From Symsagittifera roscoffensis (taxonomy: Eukaryota > Xenacoelomorpha > Acoela > Convolutidae): a stretch of DNA of 64,000 bases. The DNA lies in NCBI RefSeq assembly GCF_963678635.1, contig NC_087062.1:18959789-19023788 (forward strand), written 5' to 3'. A model generated the notes under the pieces. That model saw only the letters and a list, made by a program, of their open reading frames with translations, searched no databases and was not told the origin of the DNA. A program made the position numbers and the translations under genes. This document shows positions 33,757 through 45,029 of the stretch, one piece after another. Position 1 is the first letter of the stretch; the number at the start of each line of letters is the position of its first letter.

Positions 33757-34008
33757 ATGCGGTCACTGAATAGAAACGAAAGAGTTACATGTCTTGAATG
33801 TGGCAGACAATAAACACGTAAAGATAAGTCAAGACATCGTAGAACCTGCGGTGTTTTAAAGTGTTCAAACTGTAATTTTTATACTCATAGCAGCGAAGAA
33901 CTCACTAATTATTTCAAGAAGAAGCATTGTCAACATTATGTTAAGTTATGTGCTCAGCACTCTTCAAACATACTCCGAGAGAAGGTGAAGTTAATAATTT
34001 TTTGTTAA
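33757..34008 (+). pseudogene. Second zinc-finger remnant resembling the polymerase N-terminus
   Basis: ATG at 33757 reads MRSLNRNERVTCLECGRQ, TAA at 33811-33813, then TRKDKSRHRRTC, KCSNCNFYTHSSEELTNYF, KKKHC.. to a TAA at 34006-34008. The order of Cys/His pairs and phrases (FNRNE/LNRNE, C-x2-C..RH-R--C, then C-x2-C-FYT/YFT) matches the N-terminal fingers of the polymerase gene at 26703. No polymerase domain follows. It may be a paralogous zinc-finger protein or a duplicated 5' end. Confidence 0.6.
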
Positions 34009-36060
34009 AAAAAAACATATCACTATGAATATTAATTTTACTGAATTTGAAATTCAATGAAGATAAATTTGAAAAATTCTAGTAAAAATTATAATTTTTT
34101 CATCAGAATTCTTGATCGGTCATTTTTTTATTCAAAATTTTTAATTGACGATGCATACAGCAAAAGTCGAGTTCAAATTTTTGTGAAAATTTCAATGGAA
34201 ATAGATCCGAAAATCTTTAATCTACAGTAAAAATTCAATTGGTCGCAAGCTTGAGGAGATTTTGTTGCAATAGTTTTGTAGAAGTACAAAATATACGATA
34301 ATAAGTTTTTAAATTTGTTAAAAAATTGTGAAAAACCGGGTTTTTATGAAACATCGACAAATTGAAATGTTTTGTCTTGTTTGCATTTAAAAGTTTTCCT
34401 TGTTTAGTGCTTGTAAAAGTGTTCATAGAGTAGTGGAATTTTCAGCAGATAGTGGGGTTAATTTATTCAAAATTATAGTTTTCCACTGTTTTCTGACGAT
34501 TTCAGAAAAGAAATTGAGAATTAACCTAAAAAAAATGAAAATATATTTACGTTTTTGCTAATTTGTGAAAACTTCAACTTAATATTATACATAATTCTCA
34601 ACCAAAAACTTACTTCAGTATAGAAAATCAGAATTGAAACAGCAACCTAGAGTTATTAGCTTGAGAAAATCACTTGAAATCTTTTAGTAAAGGATTTGTG
34701 GTATTAATTCTGCATCGGATCATTGAGCAATAGTTGAAATGATACATTTTTTCATCTAAAATTCAGTTTTCAACTAAAATGTTTCGTTCAAATTAAATTA
34801 AATTGGAAGATTGTAGATGAATCAGAAACTGAAAAAATACTAACTTGAGATAGAAACTCAATATAATTTATTAGGATTTTTGAGATAATTTTTTTGAAAT
34901 TTAGCTGATAAATTTAGAAACTCTTATAGATTTGAACTTAGAAACTCTTAAAGATTTATATTCATTGAAATTTAACTTGAAAAGATTCTAAAAGACACAC
35001 AGTAAAAATTTGGTTCTTGTTAGCTTCCATTTTTTTTCTAAATTAGAAAAATTAGGTAGAATTATAGTTTTTGCGCACTAAAATTTGATTATTAAAACAA
35101 TCAATTGTTACAGTTTATACCTTAATTTTTCTTCAAAATCAATTTTTCTTCTAACGCGCTCTGTTAGAACGTTTAGATGTTGAAGACGTTAGGAATTAAG
35201 TTTACCTTGCGTATTTCCGAATGTTTTCAGATTATAACCAATAGAGCTGCTTTTACTTTGTTCTAGAAACTCAACGTAAAAATACAGCTTCATATTCTCA
35301 ATTTTTACATGTGCTTTTGATTGGTTAAACTAGCCTCGATTCTTTCTCACATGGATTTTTGAGAAAATTTTTGACAAAACTCAAGAATAAAAGGCACTTT
35401 AATAATTATTTTGGAAGAAAAGTGATAGTTAATGATATCAAAAACTGTATTTTGCTTAATTAAACTTTTGTAGCAACTAAACAAGGGAATTCAAAGGAAA
35501 ATATGTACAAATCACATTGCAATAATCAGACAAAATCAGTTCTAATTTCATCTCTGCCAGCAAATTGTTCGTTCAATTGATACTATTTTCCTCCTAAATA
35601 CTCCAATTCTAACCAAAATTTCTTGCAAAGTGAGTTGAAAAGCGAAAACATGTATCAAGCAGAAAACAAGAATAACCTCAAGACATAGAACATTTCTACA
35701 GATTTTTGTTTTAAAAGCAACAGAGAGATAATCATAAGTTATGAAGAAGAATTTAATGAATTTAATTTAATATCTAATAAAACATTTTCAAAAATTTTAC
35801 CCTAATTTAGCCAATTTTAGCAGTAAAATGTTCATTTTGCATCTTTGATCTGAATCTTGTTATTATCAACATGAAAGTATTCTCAGAAATTGTAATTTTT
35901 GTGCAAATTTGGGTTACTCATAGGAAAAAACTGAGAAGGAGTTGAATCATGGAGTTTCATCTAGAATTTTTAATAAAAACTGTGCTTATTGTTCATTTAA
36001 GTTGAGTTTTTCATGTAAATTATCCCTGAAATGGACAAAAAAACCAGTTAATTACCCAAA
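34009..36060. other. AT-rich Polinton interior, no gene seen
   Basis: Two kilobases without a convincing frame. A TTTTGATTGGTTAAACTAG inverted-CCAAT phrase at 35318-35336 repeats the motif seen at 27868 but has no ORF behind it. Genes that should be here in a full Polinton are not detectable. Confidence 0.4.
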
Positions 36061-36089
36061 TAAAAGGTTGAAAATGGAAAAGTTTTGGA

Positions 36090-36840
36090 TAGATTTGATG
36101 ATTTTTTATTTTACTTTCTCGAAACTTAAAATTATTTTCACTATTTCAATATTGATTCAGCTATTATGAGCTTTATATGTTCAGAGCATTTTATAGTCCG
36201 CTTTTTAGCTCAAATTACGGTAAACTTTATCGTATTTTAATATTTTGAGAGAAAATTGTGGAAAAATCCATATTTTTGTTTAAATTTTTGTATCATTGTC
36301 TCAACATGATGCCATTTAAAATACGTTTTGAGCTCAATTTTAAACTCTGTACGTGAAAGTATTTTTTCAATTAGATCAGAAGCATCAATTCATTAGCCAA
36401 AATTATGAGAATTCTGCAATTTTTTCCAAACACTTCAAGTTTTTGCAAATTTTTCCAAAAAACTTTGATTTTTTTGAAGTTTCAGTAAGTTTGAGGGCAT
36501 ACTGAGCTTTGCTTTTAAAATTCAGTACCTTATATAACCTGCTTCTGAGCTCATTGGGGTAAATTTTATCATATTTTAATGTTTTGAGTGAAAATTGTGG
36601 AAAAATCCATTTTTTTGCAGTTTTTTTTCAAAAAACTTAAAATTTTTGCAATTTTTTTGCCCAAAAATTTTGGCTTTATCAAAGTTTCAGTAAGTTTAAG
36701 CATGGTTTCAAAAAATAAAATTATCTAATAAAGGAGTTAATAAAGGGTTCAATTATAACAAATCTTATCGTGTTTTGAAGTTTTTTTTTGAATAAAAGTT
36801 TTTGCCCATTTTACCATTGGCTTACCTTGAACCAAAAAAA
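36090..36840. repeat. Imperfect internal duplication near the Polinton right end
   Basis: The phrase GAGCTCAATT/GAGCTCATTGGGGTAAA.. followed by GTTTTGAG(A/T)G(A)AAATTGTGGAAAAATCCAT occurs at about 36205-36270 and again at 36545-36615, roughly 345 bp apart. The block is copied, with the right terminal repeat, at 41041-42237 and 54548-55791. Confidence 0.6.
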
Positions 36841-37083
36841 CATGATACTTTCATTACACAATCTACATGTATTTCTCACCAATTTAAAAACGCGTGCTGA
36901 GAACACACAAAATCCCAAAAATACCGTTTTTTTTACCTTTTTCTTACCATCACACTGAAACATTATCATTCCCCATCTTAATTCATTGGGAAACCTATTC
37001 CCTATCTTAATGAGTTCTTAATTCCTCACACTAAATCCTTATACGTAGGAAAATTTTTACACTATCTTAAAACAAGGTAAGTT

Positions 37084-37296
37084 CGGACGCCAAATTTTTT
37101 TTTCTGAAACTTACCATCTGAAACCTTACAATCTTAATTAGGAAACCTATTCCCTATCTTAATACATAGGGAAATCTATTCCCTATCTTAATACAAAGGT
37201 TGCTGACCGCATACTCTACAGCCTATGTTAATACATGGGAGTCAGCAAACAGAACCCCCCCCCCCACTCCCCACTCTTGCTCACTCTTCTACTACT
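37084..37296 (-). repeat. Right terminal inverted repeat of the Polinton
   Basis: Mirror of the left terminus; ends ..CACTCTTCTACTACT and is followed by AGGGTG. Extra copies of the CCTATTCCCTATCTTAAT subunit lie just inside (36975-37030). The same end, with the same outer flank, recurs at 42237 and 55791. Confidence 0.9.
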
Positions 37297-38040
37297 AGGG
37301 TGTTTCAAAACGCAAAGTTAGCGTCAGTTGGAAAACCGAATGAACAAACAAGAGATGGTTCAAATCAAGCTACGGAAAAACCATCATACAATGCATACTT
37401 GTCGTTCTTTAAAAACCAGGCAAAATTATTTTAAAATTTTGTACGGTCACGGCCTCAGGATTAAGGTGAAAATAACCGGAACAGATGCTGTTCTTCTGGT
37501 TGATGAAAGCAACTCATTTACATCTCTATAAAAGTGAGAGTGTTTTAAAGCGCAACTGAACAAGTTTTGGGTGCAAAAAGCCATTGTCAAGCGCCTTTGT
37601 GTAAGAAATACATACATTAGCTCAACTATTCTAGCCATGAAAAATGATCAGCAGTTCCTGAAACACCGCCTTTGCCCTAAAAAGTTACCTGAGAAGCCAA
37701 TGATCAAAATTGATATACAAATGATAAGATTGCATCACGTGATTAGAAAATGCCGCTCAATTTCTATTGATTTCGAAAGTTTTTGACTAACTTGTGAACT
37801 CCTAGAATTGCCACTTTGTCGTCAAAAAATTAAATTTGGGACTTTTTGTTTCATATTTCCTTGGGACACTTTGTCTATTCCCGGGTGACCATCTGGTTAA
37901 CTTACCTCCACTGCAGTTCTGTCTTATTGATTTGGGGCAGCACTGATGAGTTGAACTTATATAGAACCTTGTCCTCTTCTCTTCTCAAGCCGGCAACGAT
38001 GCAATCTTTTTTTCATACATTGGTCGTCTTTGCATATTAA
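37297..38040 (+). pseudogene. Early pol remnant right of the Polinton
   Basis: Open pieces read ..FQNAKLASVGKPNEQTRDGS.. (to 37434), ..LRIKVKITGTDAVLLVDESN.. (to 37531) and IVKRLCVRNTYISSTILAMK.. plus LCPKKLPEKPMIKIDIQMIR (37571-37786). Further copies of the last piece lie at 40276-40491, 42537-42752, 47942-48157, about 53788-53998 (with a stop) and 56093-56308. A unit GGGACACTTTGTCTATTCCC follows, single at 37863 and doubled at 40567/40639 and 54075/54151. I take it as Gypsy pol upstream of the RT from its fixed position before the pre-RT and RT blocks; no catalytic motif is visible. Confidence 0.45.
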
Positions 38041-38354
38041 ACTGTTTCATCATTTTGTAATTCTCTTCATGTAGATCTCCATTACCTAAAGCTCCGTTGT
38101 CGATCCATTAAGATGTTTGTCAAAAATCAAATGTTCAAAGCAGAATCTAATACTTTAAACATTGTGAAATTTAGTCATCGAATCCATCCGTGACCGTTCA
38201 AAAAAGCACGAATTATTTACAATAGCACAAGGCACAAACTTACAGAGCTAAGGGAAAATCAAACTTCAATTACAACAAATTAACATACACGAAAAATAAA
38301 TGTACACGAAAAAAAAGTTGCTTACAATTTTCCAATGACTTCAAAACAACATTG
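38041..38354 (+). pseudogene. Pre-RT pol block
   Basis: Reads ..LHYLKLRCRSIKMFVK.. followed by KKARIIYNSTRHKLTELREN with frameshifts. Copies occur at 40818-41040, 43080-43390, 45515-45810, 49600-49900, 54330-54547 and 56640-56940. In two places it runs directly into the RT, which fixes its position in the element. Confidence 0.45.
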
Positions 38355-38820
38355 AATTAGTTTTCCAGGACCATTAATTACAGATAAAAAACACACGATC
38401 AACAAAGCTTTTGATCTTAGAGACCAAAGTGATAATAATTTTTAAAGAGATTGTTAAATGATTTTCTTCAAAGATATCAAAATTTAGATCACGTTATCAG
38501 ACAAATAAAATCACGGCATGAATACAAAACAAAACCCGCCAAAATTGATATCATTGAAAAAAGAAATAAAAACCTGCTACGATGTTTCCGCTAAATCAGT
38601 AATACCTCCGTTACGAAAAAACTAATTTTTTAGAATACTTTTATTCCGATAAAAAAGTACACTGTTACTATTTAGTTTGATTTTAATTGCTTTTCATAAA
38701 ACCTTTCCTCAAATTTAAAAGCACATATTGGTTCACAAAAAGTGATATATGAGAATTTTTTACAAAAAAAATAAATTTCAGAAAGCACCAATTCGAATTA
38801 GGTTTTTTGCAAATATTGTC
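38355..38820 (+). pseudogene. Pol linker block after RNase H
   Basis: Carries FPGPLITDKKHTINKAFDLR, then PPKLISLKKEIKTCYDVSAK and VIPPLRKN, with stops and shifts. Copies at 45030-45515 and 49130-49600 follow RNase H directly, so this is the region between RNase H and the integrase in Gypsy pol. No integrase HHCC or DDE motifs are seen. Confidence 0.5.
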
Positions 38821-38869
38821 ATACATGTCAATTAAACAATTTTTTTCATGTCAGAAACAAAAAAAAAGT

Positions 38870-39050
38870 CATGTTTGCCAATTTGGAGGGGTCCCAATTC
38901 CGAGGGGTACAGTTTTTGCCAATCCGGAAGCGTCATATTTTGCCAATTTGGAAGGGTCCCAATCCGCATGGGTCCTATTTTTGCCACTTCGGAGGGGTCC
39001 AAATCCGGAGGGATCCTGTTTTTGGTCAATTCGGAAGGGTAACCGAATGC
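38870..39050. repeat. GGAGGGGTCCCAAT minisatellite
   Basis: Four to five diverged copies of TTTTTGCCAATTCGGAGGGG plus TCCCAATCCGGAGGG, in a fully A+T-rich setting. Shorter two-unit versions precede the leader block at 46650-46720, 52485-52560 and 58580-58655. All six frames are open across it, so ORFs here are not evidence of a gene. Confidence 0.75.
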
Positions 39051-40235
39051 TGACCCGGAAGGGGTTTCGCGGAATTTTTTTAGGAACGCAAACGTTGGGA
39101 TCCTAATACGTTCATAATTGAAAACAAGATGTTCAGTGAATAGAATAAGGATATTAGGACAAATAGGCAGACGAAAAAAAAAACAGGAGCCAGCGACTGC
39201 ACTGGTAACTGGCCTTTGGATAAAAACTGAAAGACCATAGTTAAACCAAAACAGGTCTAAACCCGGAGATTCGCGACTCCAGGTCTAATTGAAAATAAAA
39301 TTCGACACTGAATTAATTCGAATTAGAATCCAAAACTGGTTTTTGTGAAAATTGGTTGCCTTGAGAGTTTTAGTAGGTCTAGCTCGGGCAATCCGAATGC
39401 AGATAGGTAACACCAAATATGATGGGTCGATGGTCGCCCACTCGAGAGAAAGGTACTGCCTTCAAGTTTTGTCTGTTTAGTGCGGCACTAAACAAAGAAA
39501 ACTCTTTTTTTTAGAAACCAGTTCGACTATTGAATTGCACCAGACCGATTGAAAAACACATATTTTTTTTTATTCTTTCTTTTTCAAGATGAATAGTTTT
39601 TTTAATCGTTTATATTGATAATCGATTGGGTAGTGAGATCATTATCTCTTAATTATTTTTAAAGTCATCGGACTGTGCTAGCAATCTATCCAATAACCAA
39701 AACTTCATTGCTGTGTATAAGTTAGAAATACGGTGTACTGTGTTAAATTACTAAGATTCGTGTTCGCTTGTCAATTAAAATTTTCGGACATTATCGTGAT
39801 GTGATTAAATAATCTGTTGCCAGGCAATAAATGCAGTAGCAAACAAATCAAGTGAGTGAGCAGTAAAAAACAATAAATTAAGATTAATCCAGTCTACTCG
39901 AGGATACCTAATCTAAGTGATAGCTCTGGGAAGTTTATACCGAAGAGACAAATGAAACCAATGAATGATAATTTTGTTGAAAGGACCAAGAAGACTCGGA
40001 ACAAAAAGGGGAAGAAAACTTCAGGCGAAACTGTTGAAACAAGGAGTCAAATGAAAAGGTATCGGAAGACTAATTGACAAAGTTGGAAGTAGAGGTTCAT
40101 CGGAGCACTGCTCAGGATGGGTTTTAGACGGGATGTGGAACGGAAGGAAATAGGATCAGGAGATTAACTAGTGAATCTACTCCCGTGGAGCAGGGACAAA
40201 ATTTAGCTACTTTGACGGGGATCTTGATCGAGAAT
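39051..40235 (+). repeat. Gypsy leader and gag-start block, copy 1 of 4
   Basis: About 1.2 kb, repeated at 46721-47905, 52561-53745 and 58656-59790. It ends with a short frame starting MKPMNDNFVERTKKTRNKKG and the phrase GACGGGGATCTTGATCGAGAATAAA. Only the fourth copy continues into gag; the first three jump to the early pol block at the same AATAAAAGTG/AATGAAAGTG point, so they carry the same internal deletion of gag. An LTR probably lies in the first half but its ends could not be set. Confidence 0.55.
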
Positions 40236-41040
40236 AAAAGTGAGAGTGTTTTAAAGCGCAGCTGACCAAGTTTGGGTGCAAAATCCCATTGTCAAGCGCC
40301 TTTGTGTAAGAAATACATACATTAGCTCAACTATTCTAGCCATGAAAATTGACCCGCAGTTCCTGAAATACCGCCTTTGCCCTAAAAAGCTACCTGAGAA
40401 GCCAATGATCAAAATTATTATACAAATGATAAGATTGCATCACGTGATTAGAAAATGCCGCTCAATTTCTAATAATTTCGGAAGTTTTTGACTAACTTGT
40501 TAACTCCTAGAATTGCCACTTCGTCATCAAAAAATAAAATTTGGGACTTTTTGCTTCACATTTTTGGGACACTTTGTCTATTCCCGGGTGACCCATCTGG
40601 TCAACTGACACTTGTGGACACGTTGTGTCACATTTCCTTGGGACACTTTGTCTATTCCCGGGTGACCCATCTGGTCAACTTACCTGCACGGCAGTTCTGT
40701 CTAATTGACTTGGGGCAGCACTGATGAGTTGAACTTATATAGAACCTTGTCCTCTTCTCTTCTAATGCCGGCAACGATCCAATCTTTTTTTTCATACAGT
40801 GGTCGTCTTTGCATATTAAACTGTTTCATCATTTTGTAATTCTCTTCATGTAGATCTCCATTACCTAAAGCTCCGTTGTCGATCCATTAAGATGTTTGTC
40901 AAATATCAACTATTCAAAGCAGAATCTAATATTTTAAACATTGTGAAATTCAGTCATCGAATTCATCCGTGACACTTCAAAAAAGCACGAATAATTTACA
41001 ATAGCACAAGGCACAAATTTACAGAGCTAAGGGAAAACAG

Positions 41041-42237
41041 ATTTGATGAATTTTTGGTTAGAATTGATGAATTTTTAATTTACTTTCTCGAAACTGAAGA
41101 ATATTTTCACTATTTGAATATTGATTCAGCTTTTATTAACTTTATTTGATAAGAATTTTTTATAATCCACTTTTTAGCTCGAATTATGGTAAACTTTATC
41201 GTAATTCAATATTTCGAGAGAAAATTGTGGAAAAATCCATATTTTTGTTAAAATTTTTGTATCATTGTCTCAACATGATGCCATTTAAAATACATTTTGA
41301 GCTCAATTTTAAACTCTGTACGTAAAAGTATTCTTTCAATTAGATCAGAAGCAACAATTCATTAGCCAAAATAATGAGATTTCTGCAATTTTTTCCAAAA
41401 TGCCTTCAAACTTCAAAGTAAGTTTGAAGGCATTTTGAGCTTTCCTTTTAATATTCAGTACCTTATATAACCTGCTTCTGAGCTCACTAGAGTAAATTTT
41501 ATCATATTTTAATGTTTTGAGTGAAAATTGTGGAAAAATCCATTTTTTTGCAGTTTTTTCCAAAAAACATAAAATTTTTGCAATTTTTTTGCCCAAAAAT
41601 TTTGGCTTTATCAAAGTTTCAGTAAGTTTAAGCATGGTTTCAAAAAAAAATTATCTAATAAAGGAGTTAATAAAGGGTTCAATTATAACAAATTTTATCG
41701 TGTTTTGAAGTTTTTTTTTTGAATAAAAGTTTTTGCCCATTTTACCATTGACTTACCTTGAACCAAAAAAACATAATACTTTCATTACACAATCTACATG
41801 TATTTCTCACCAATTTAATAACGCGTGCTGAGATTTTTGCGAAAAAATTAGACATTTCCACGCAAAATCCCAAAAATACCGTTTTTCTTACCTTTTTCTT
41901 ACCATCACACTGAAACCTTGCCATTCCCCATCTTAATTCATTGGGAAACCTATTCCCTATCTTAATGAGTTCTTAATTCCCTACACTAAATCCTTATACG
42001 TAGGGAAATCTATACACTATCTTAAAACATGGTAAGATTGGACGCCAAAATTTTTTTTCGAAACTATCCATCTGAAACCTAATTAGGAAACCTATTCCCT
42101 ATCTTAATACATAGGGAAATCTATTCCCTATCTTAATATAAAGGTTGCTGACCGGATACTCTGCAGCTATGTTAAAACATGGGAGTCAGCAATCAAACCC
42201 CCCCCCACTCCCCACTCTTGTTCACTCTTCTACTACT
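41041..42237. mobile_element. Truncated Polinton right end, copy 2
   Basis: Corresponds to about 36090-37296, with the terminal repeat ending ACTACT and the same outer flank AGGGTGTTTCAAAACGC. Because the outer flank is shared, this is a segmental copy of one insertion and not a separate integration. Confidence 0.85.
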
Positions 42238-43390
42238 AGGGTGTTTCAAAACGCAAAGTTAGGGTCAGTTGGAAAACCGAATGAACAAACAAGAGATGGT
42301 TCAAATCGAACTACGGAAAAACCATCATACAATGCATACTTGTCGCTCATTAAAAACCAGGCAAAGTTTTTTAAAAATTTTCTATGGTCAACTCAGTAAA
42401 ATGAGCATGCAGGTCACGGCCTCAGGATTAAGGTGAAAATAACCGGAACAGATGCTGTTCTTCTGGATGATGAAAGCAACTCATTTACATCTTTATAAAG
42501 GTGAGAGTGTTTTAAAGCGCAGCTGAACAAGTTTCGGTGCAAAATGCCATTGTCAAGCGCCTTTGTGTAAGAAATACATACATTAGCTCAACTATTCTAG
42601 CCATGAAAATTGATCCGCAGTTCCTGAAATACCGCCTTTGCCCTAAAAAGCTACCTGAGAAGCCAATGATCAAAATTATTATACAAATGATAAGATTGCA
42701 TCACGTGATTAGAAAATGCCGCTCAATTTCTAATAATTTCGGAAGTTTTTGACTAACTTGTTAACTCCTAGAATTGCCACTTCGTCATCAATAAAGTAAA
42801 ATTTGGAACTTTTCGTTTCAGATTTTTTTGGGACATTTTGTCTATTCCCGGGTGACCCATCTGGTCAACTGACACTTGAGGACACGTTGTGTCACATTTT
42901 CTTGGGACACTTTGTCTATTCCCGAGTGACCATCTGGTCAACCTATCTGCACAGCAGTACTGTCTAATTGATTTGGGGCAGCACTGATGAGTTGAACTTA
43001 TACAGAACCTTGTCCTCTTCTCTTCTCATGCCGGCAACGATCCAATTTTTTTTTCATACAGTCGTCCGTCTTTCTGCATATTAAACTGTTTCATGTTTTT
43101 GTAATTCTCTTCATGTAGGTTGTCGTTCCATTAAGATGTTTGTCAAATATCAAATATTCAAAGCAGAATCTAATATTTTAAACATTGTGAAATTCAGTCA
43201 TTAAATCCATCCGTGACCCTTCAAAAAAGCACGAATAATTTACAATAGCACAAGGCACAAACTTACAGAGCTAAGGGAAAATCAAACTTCAATTACAACG
43301 AATTAACATACACAAAAAATAAATGTACACGAAAAAAAAGTTGCTTACATTTTTCCAATGACTTCAAACAACATTTGTTTCATAATTTTA

Positions 43391-44035
43391 TCACATATAC
43401 AAAAAGGAAAGGAAATATTTGAAACCAATAACTGGATACATGTAATAAATTCCGATATCTGACATTAATCAATTTCAAACCAGTTTGTCATAAAGAATAT
43501 TTAAAAAATTCAACGCATGGTTGAGGTATCAATACACTTACAAGATAAAGTAAATAGGCTTTTAGATTTTCTTCAACAGTACGTAATATTTTCAACGGTA
43601 AACAAAGATTAACCATCAATTGATAACAAATTTATAAACCCAGTGAACCACTAAAGAAAAATTGACGCTAGATACCGAAGCTCATTCATTGACGAATCCA
43701 AGTGCGGTTGTCCAATTGATGCAATGCAAAAAATTCTCACAAAGATTAATGGAAAAAACTACACCACTACCGACATAAATAGTGCATTTATTGAATTGTC
43801 TCTAAACGAACAATGACGACGGTTAACACATTTTGTTATTGGTAATCAACAATATGAATTAAACAGGTTAACCTATGGAAAATCGATAGAACCAGTAGTT
43901 TTTGCAGCATTAATGGAAAAATAGTTTCGGCCAGTAATCTCAAGTAACAGGTAATAACAAACCTAGACGATACTATCATTCAATCGAAAACATAATCACA
44001 AACGTTTACTTTTCACAAAACAAACACCATCAAGT
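43391..44035 (+). pseudogene. Ty3/Gypsy reverse transcriptase fragment, copy 1
   Basis: Frame with few stops: CPIDAMQKILTKINGKNYTT, DINSAFIELSLNEQ (the L-D-SAF box), YELNRLTYGKSIEPVVFAAL, and NLDDTIIQSK at 43960-43989, the Y/FxDD box of the polymerase active site with Asn in place of the aromatic. TGA at 43815 and TAG at 43922 break it. Order and spacing match Gypsy RT. Confidence 0.75.
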
Positions 44036-44316
44036 CCTACAAACAGAAAACATGAAAGCAGCCCCGGATAAATCCCTTTTTTCCTTTTTTTTTTATTTAA
44101 GAAATATAGAAAGACGGAACACAAAAACAATTTCAAAATCCAGAATGAACGCATTTTTCAAATTACAACCATCATCAATTAAAAACAATTTTATCTTTTC
44201 CAAGTAAATTTGGTACAAAATGAAGTTGTTTGTCAGAATATTTTAAAACAATTAACGTCAAGAAACAGATTTTGACTGGACAATAGAGCAGCCGAAACGA
44301 TTTTATGAAACTAAAA

Positions 44317-45029
44317 TGTTCATTAGTGAACAAAAATTCAATACAACTCCTTATTCAAATCAATCATTTTATTTTATGCGTGACGCATCCAACTTTGCAA
44401 AAGGCGCAGCAAGTTTAGAGTCACGTCAGGCAACAAAAAACTGAATTTTATATCCGTAAATGCATAATCATTCAATCAAGCAGAGTTAGGACTCACTAGA
44501 ATAATGAGAGAATGATGTTCAGTCATTTTGTGGACACTCACAGAGTTTGACTTTCTGATAATAGGATTGATACATCCAACAGTCTTATTTACAGACTACA
44601 AACCCATAATTTTTTCGTTAAACAAAAATCAAATGCGAATCAAAGATTATGCAGATTTCTCTCGAAACTACGGAGATTCCCGAATCTTTATATAGCCTGG
44701 TCAGCAGGAAAGAACCCTGCCCTTCCAGAACCACTAAATAGAAATACACCACAAGAATGATTGACAAGGGAAACCACTGTTTAAGATCCACAAAATTTCA
44801 AACTTTTTTTTGCAAAAGACAAAAATGTGCCGTATTTATTGTGAATATTGATTCAGATACGGAAAAAAATTTTCTTTTCACCCTTAAACTTGAAAGTCAA
44901 AATAATCATTACGAAGTAGACCTAAGAGGTACAAAAACATTTAAACTTAAGCCAAATTCATAATGGACAAAACAATAACACATAGCCGAGAACCATAAGT
45001 AAAATTTTTTCTTCTATGGTAGAAACACA
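44317..45029 (+). pseudogene. Gypsy RNase H fragment, copy 1
   Basis: Contains FYFMRDASNFAKGAASLESR (first Asp), then WTLTEFDFLI.., TDYKPIIFS (second Asp), FLSKLRRFPNLYIAWSAGKN and PALPEPLN. This is the RNase H layout of Ty3/Gypsy pol. Similar copies are at 46015-46480, 48410-49130 and 57945-58400, and three more lie in the tandem array. Most copies have a D at the final ALPDTLTR, as in the catalytic motif. All are broken before and after. Confidence 0.75.

Larger units (their letters stand above)
24379..37296. mobile_element. Polinton/Maverick-type element, complete ends, decayed interior
   Basis: About 200-bp inverted repeats bound a 12,918-bp segment; the termini are AGTAGTAGAAGAG.. and ..CTCTTCTACTACT, and AGGGTG directly flanks both ends (24373-24378 and 37297-37302). 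Termini starting with AG, 6-bp target duplications and a protein-primed family-B DNA polymerase gene are the hallmarks of Polintons (family knowledge). The element is short for the family (commonly 15-20 kb), and no integrase, packaging ATPase, protease or capsid gene could be recognised. The polymerase has lost its core by internal deletion. Small ORFs, some open and some with one or two stops, fill 27-34 kb, while 34009-36060 appears empty. Confidence 0.85.

Noticed and set aside
38807-39106. Overlapping frames reading IPRGTVFANPEAS and similar
   Set aside because: All frames are open across the GGAGGGGTCCCAAT minisatellite.
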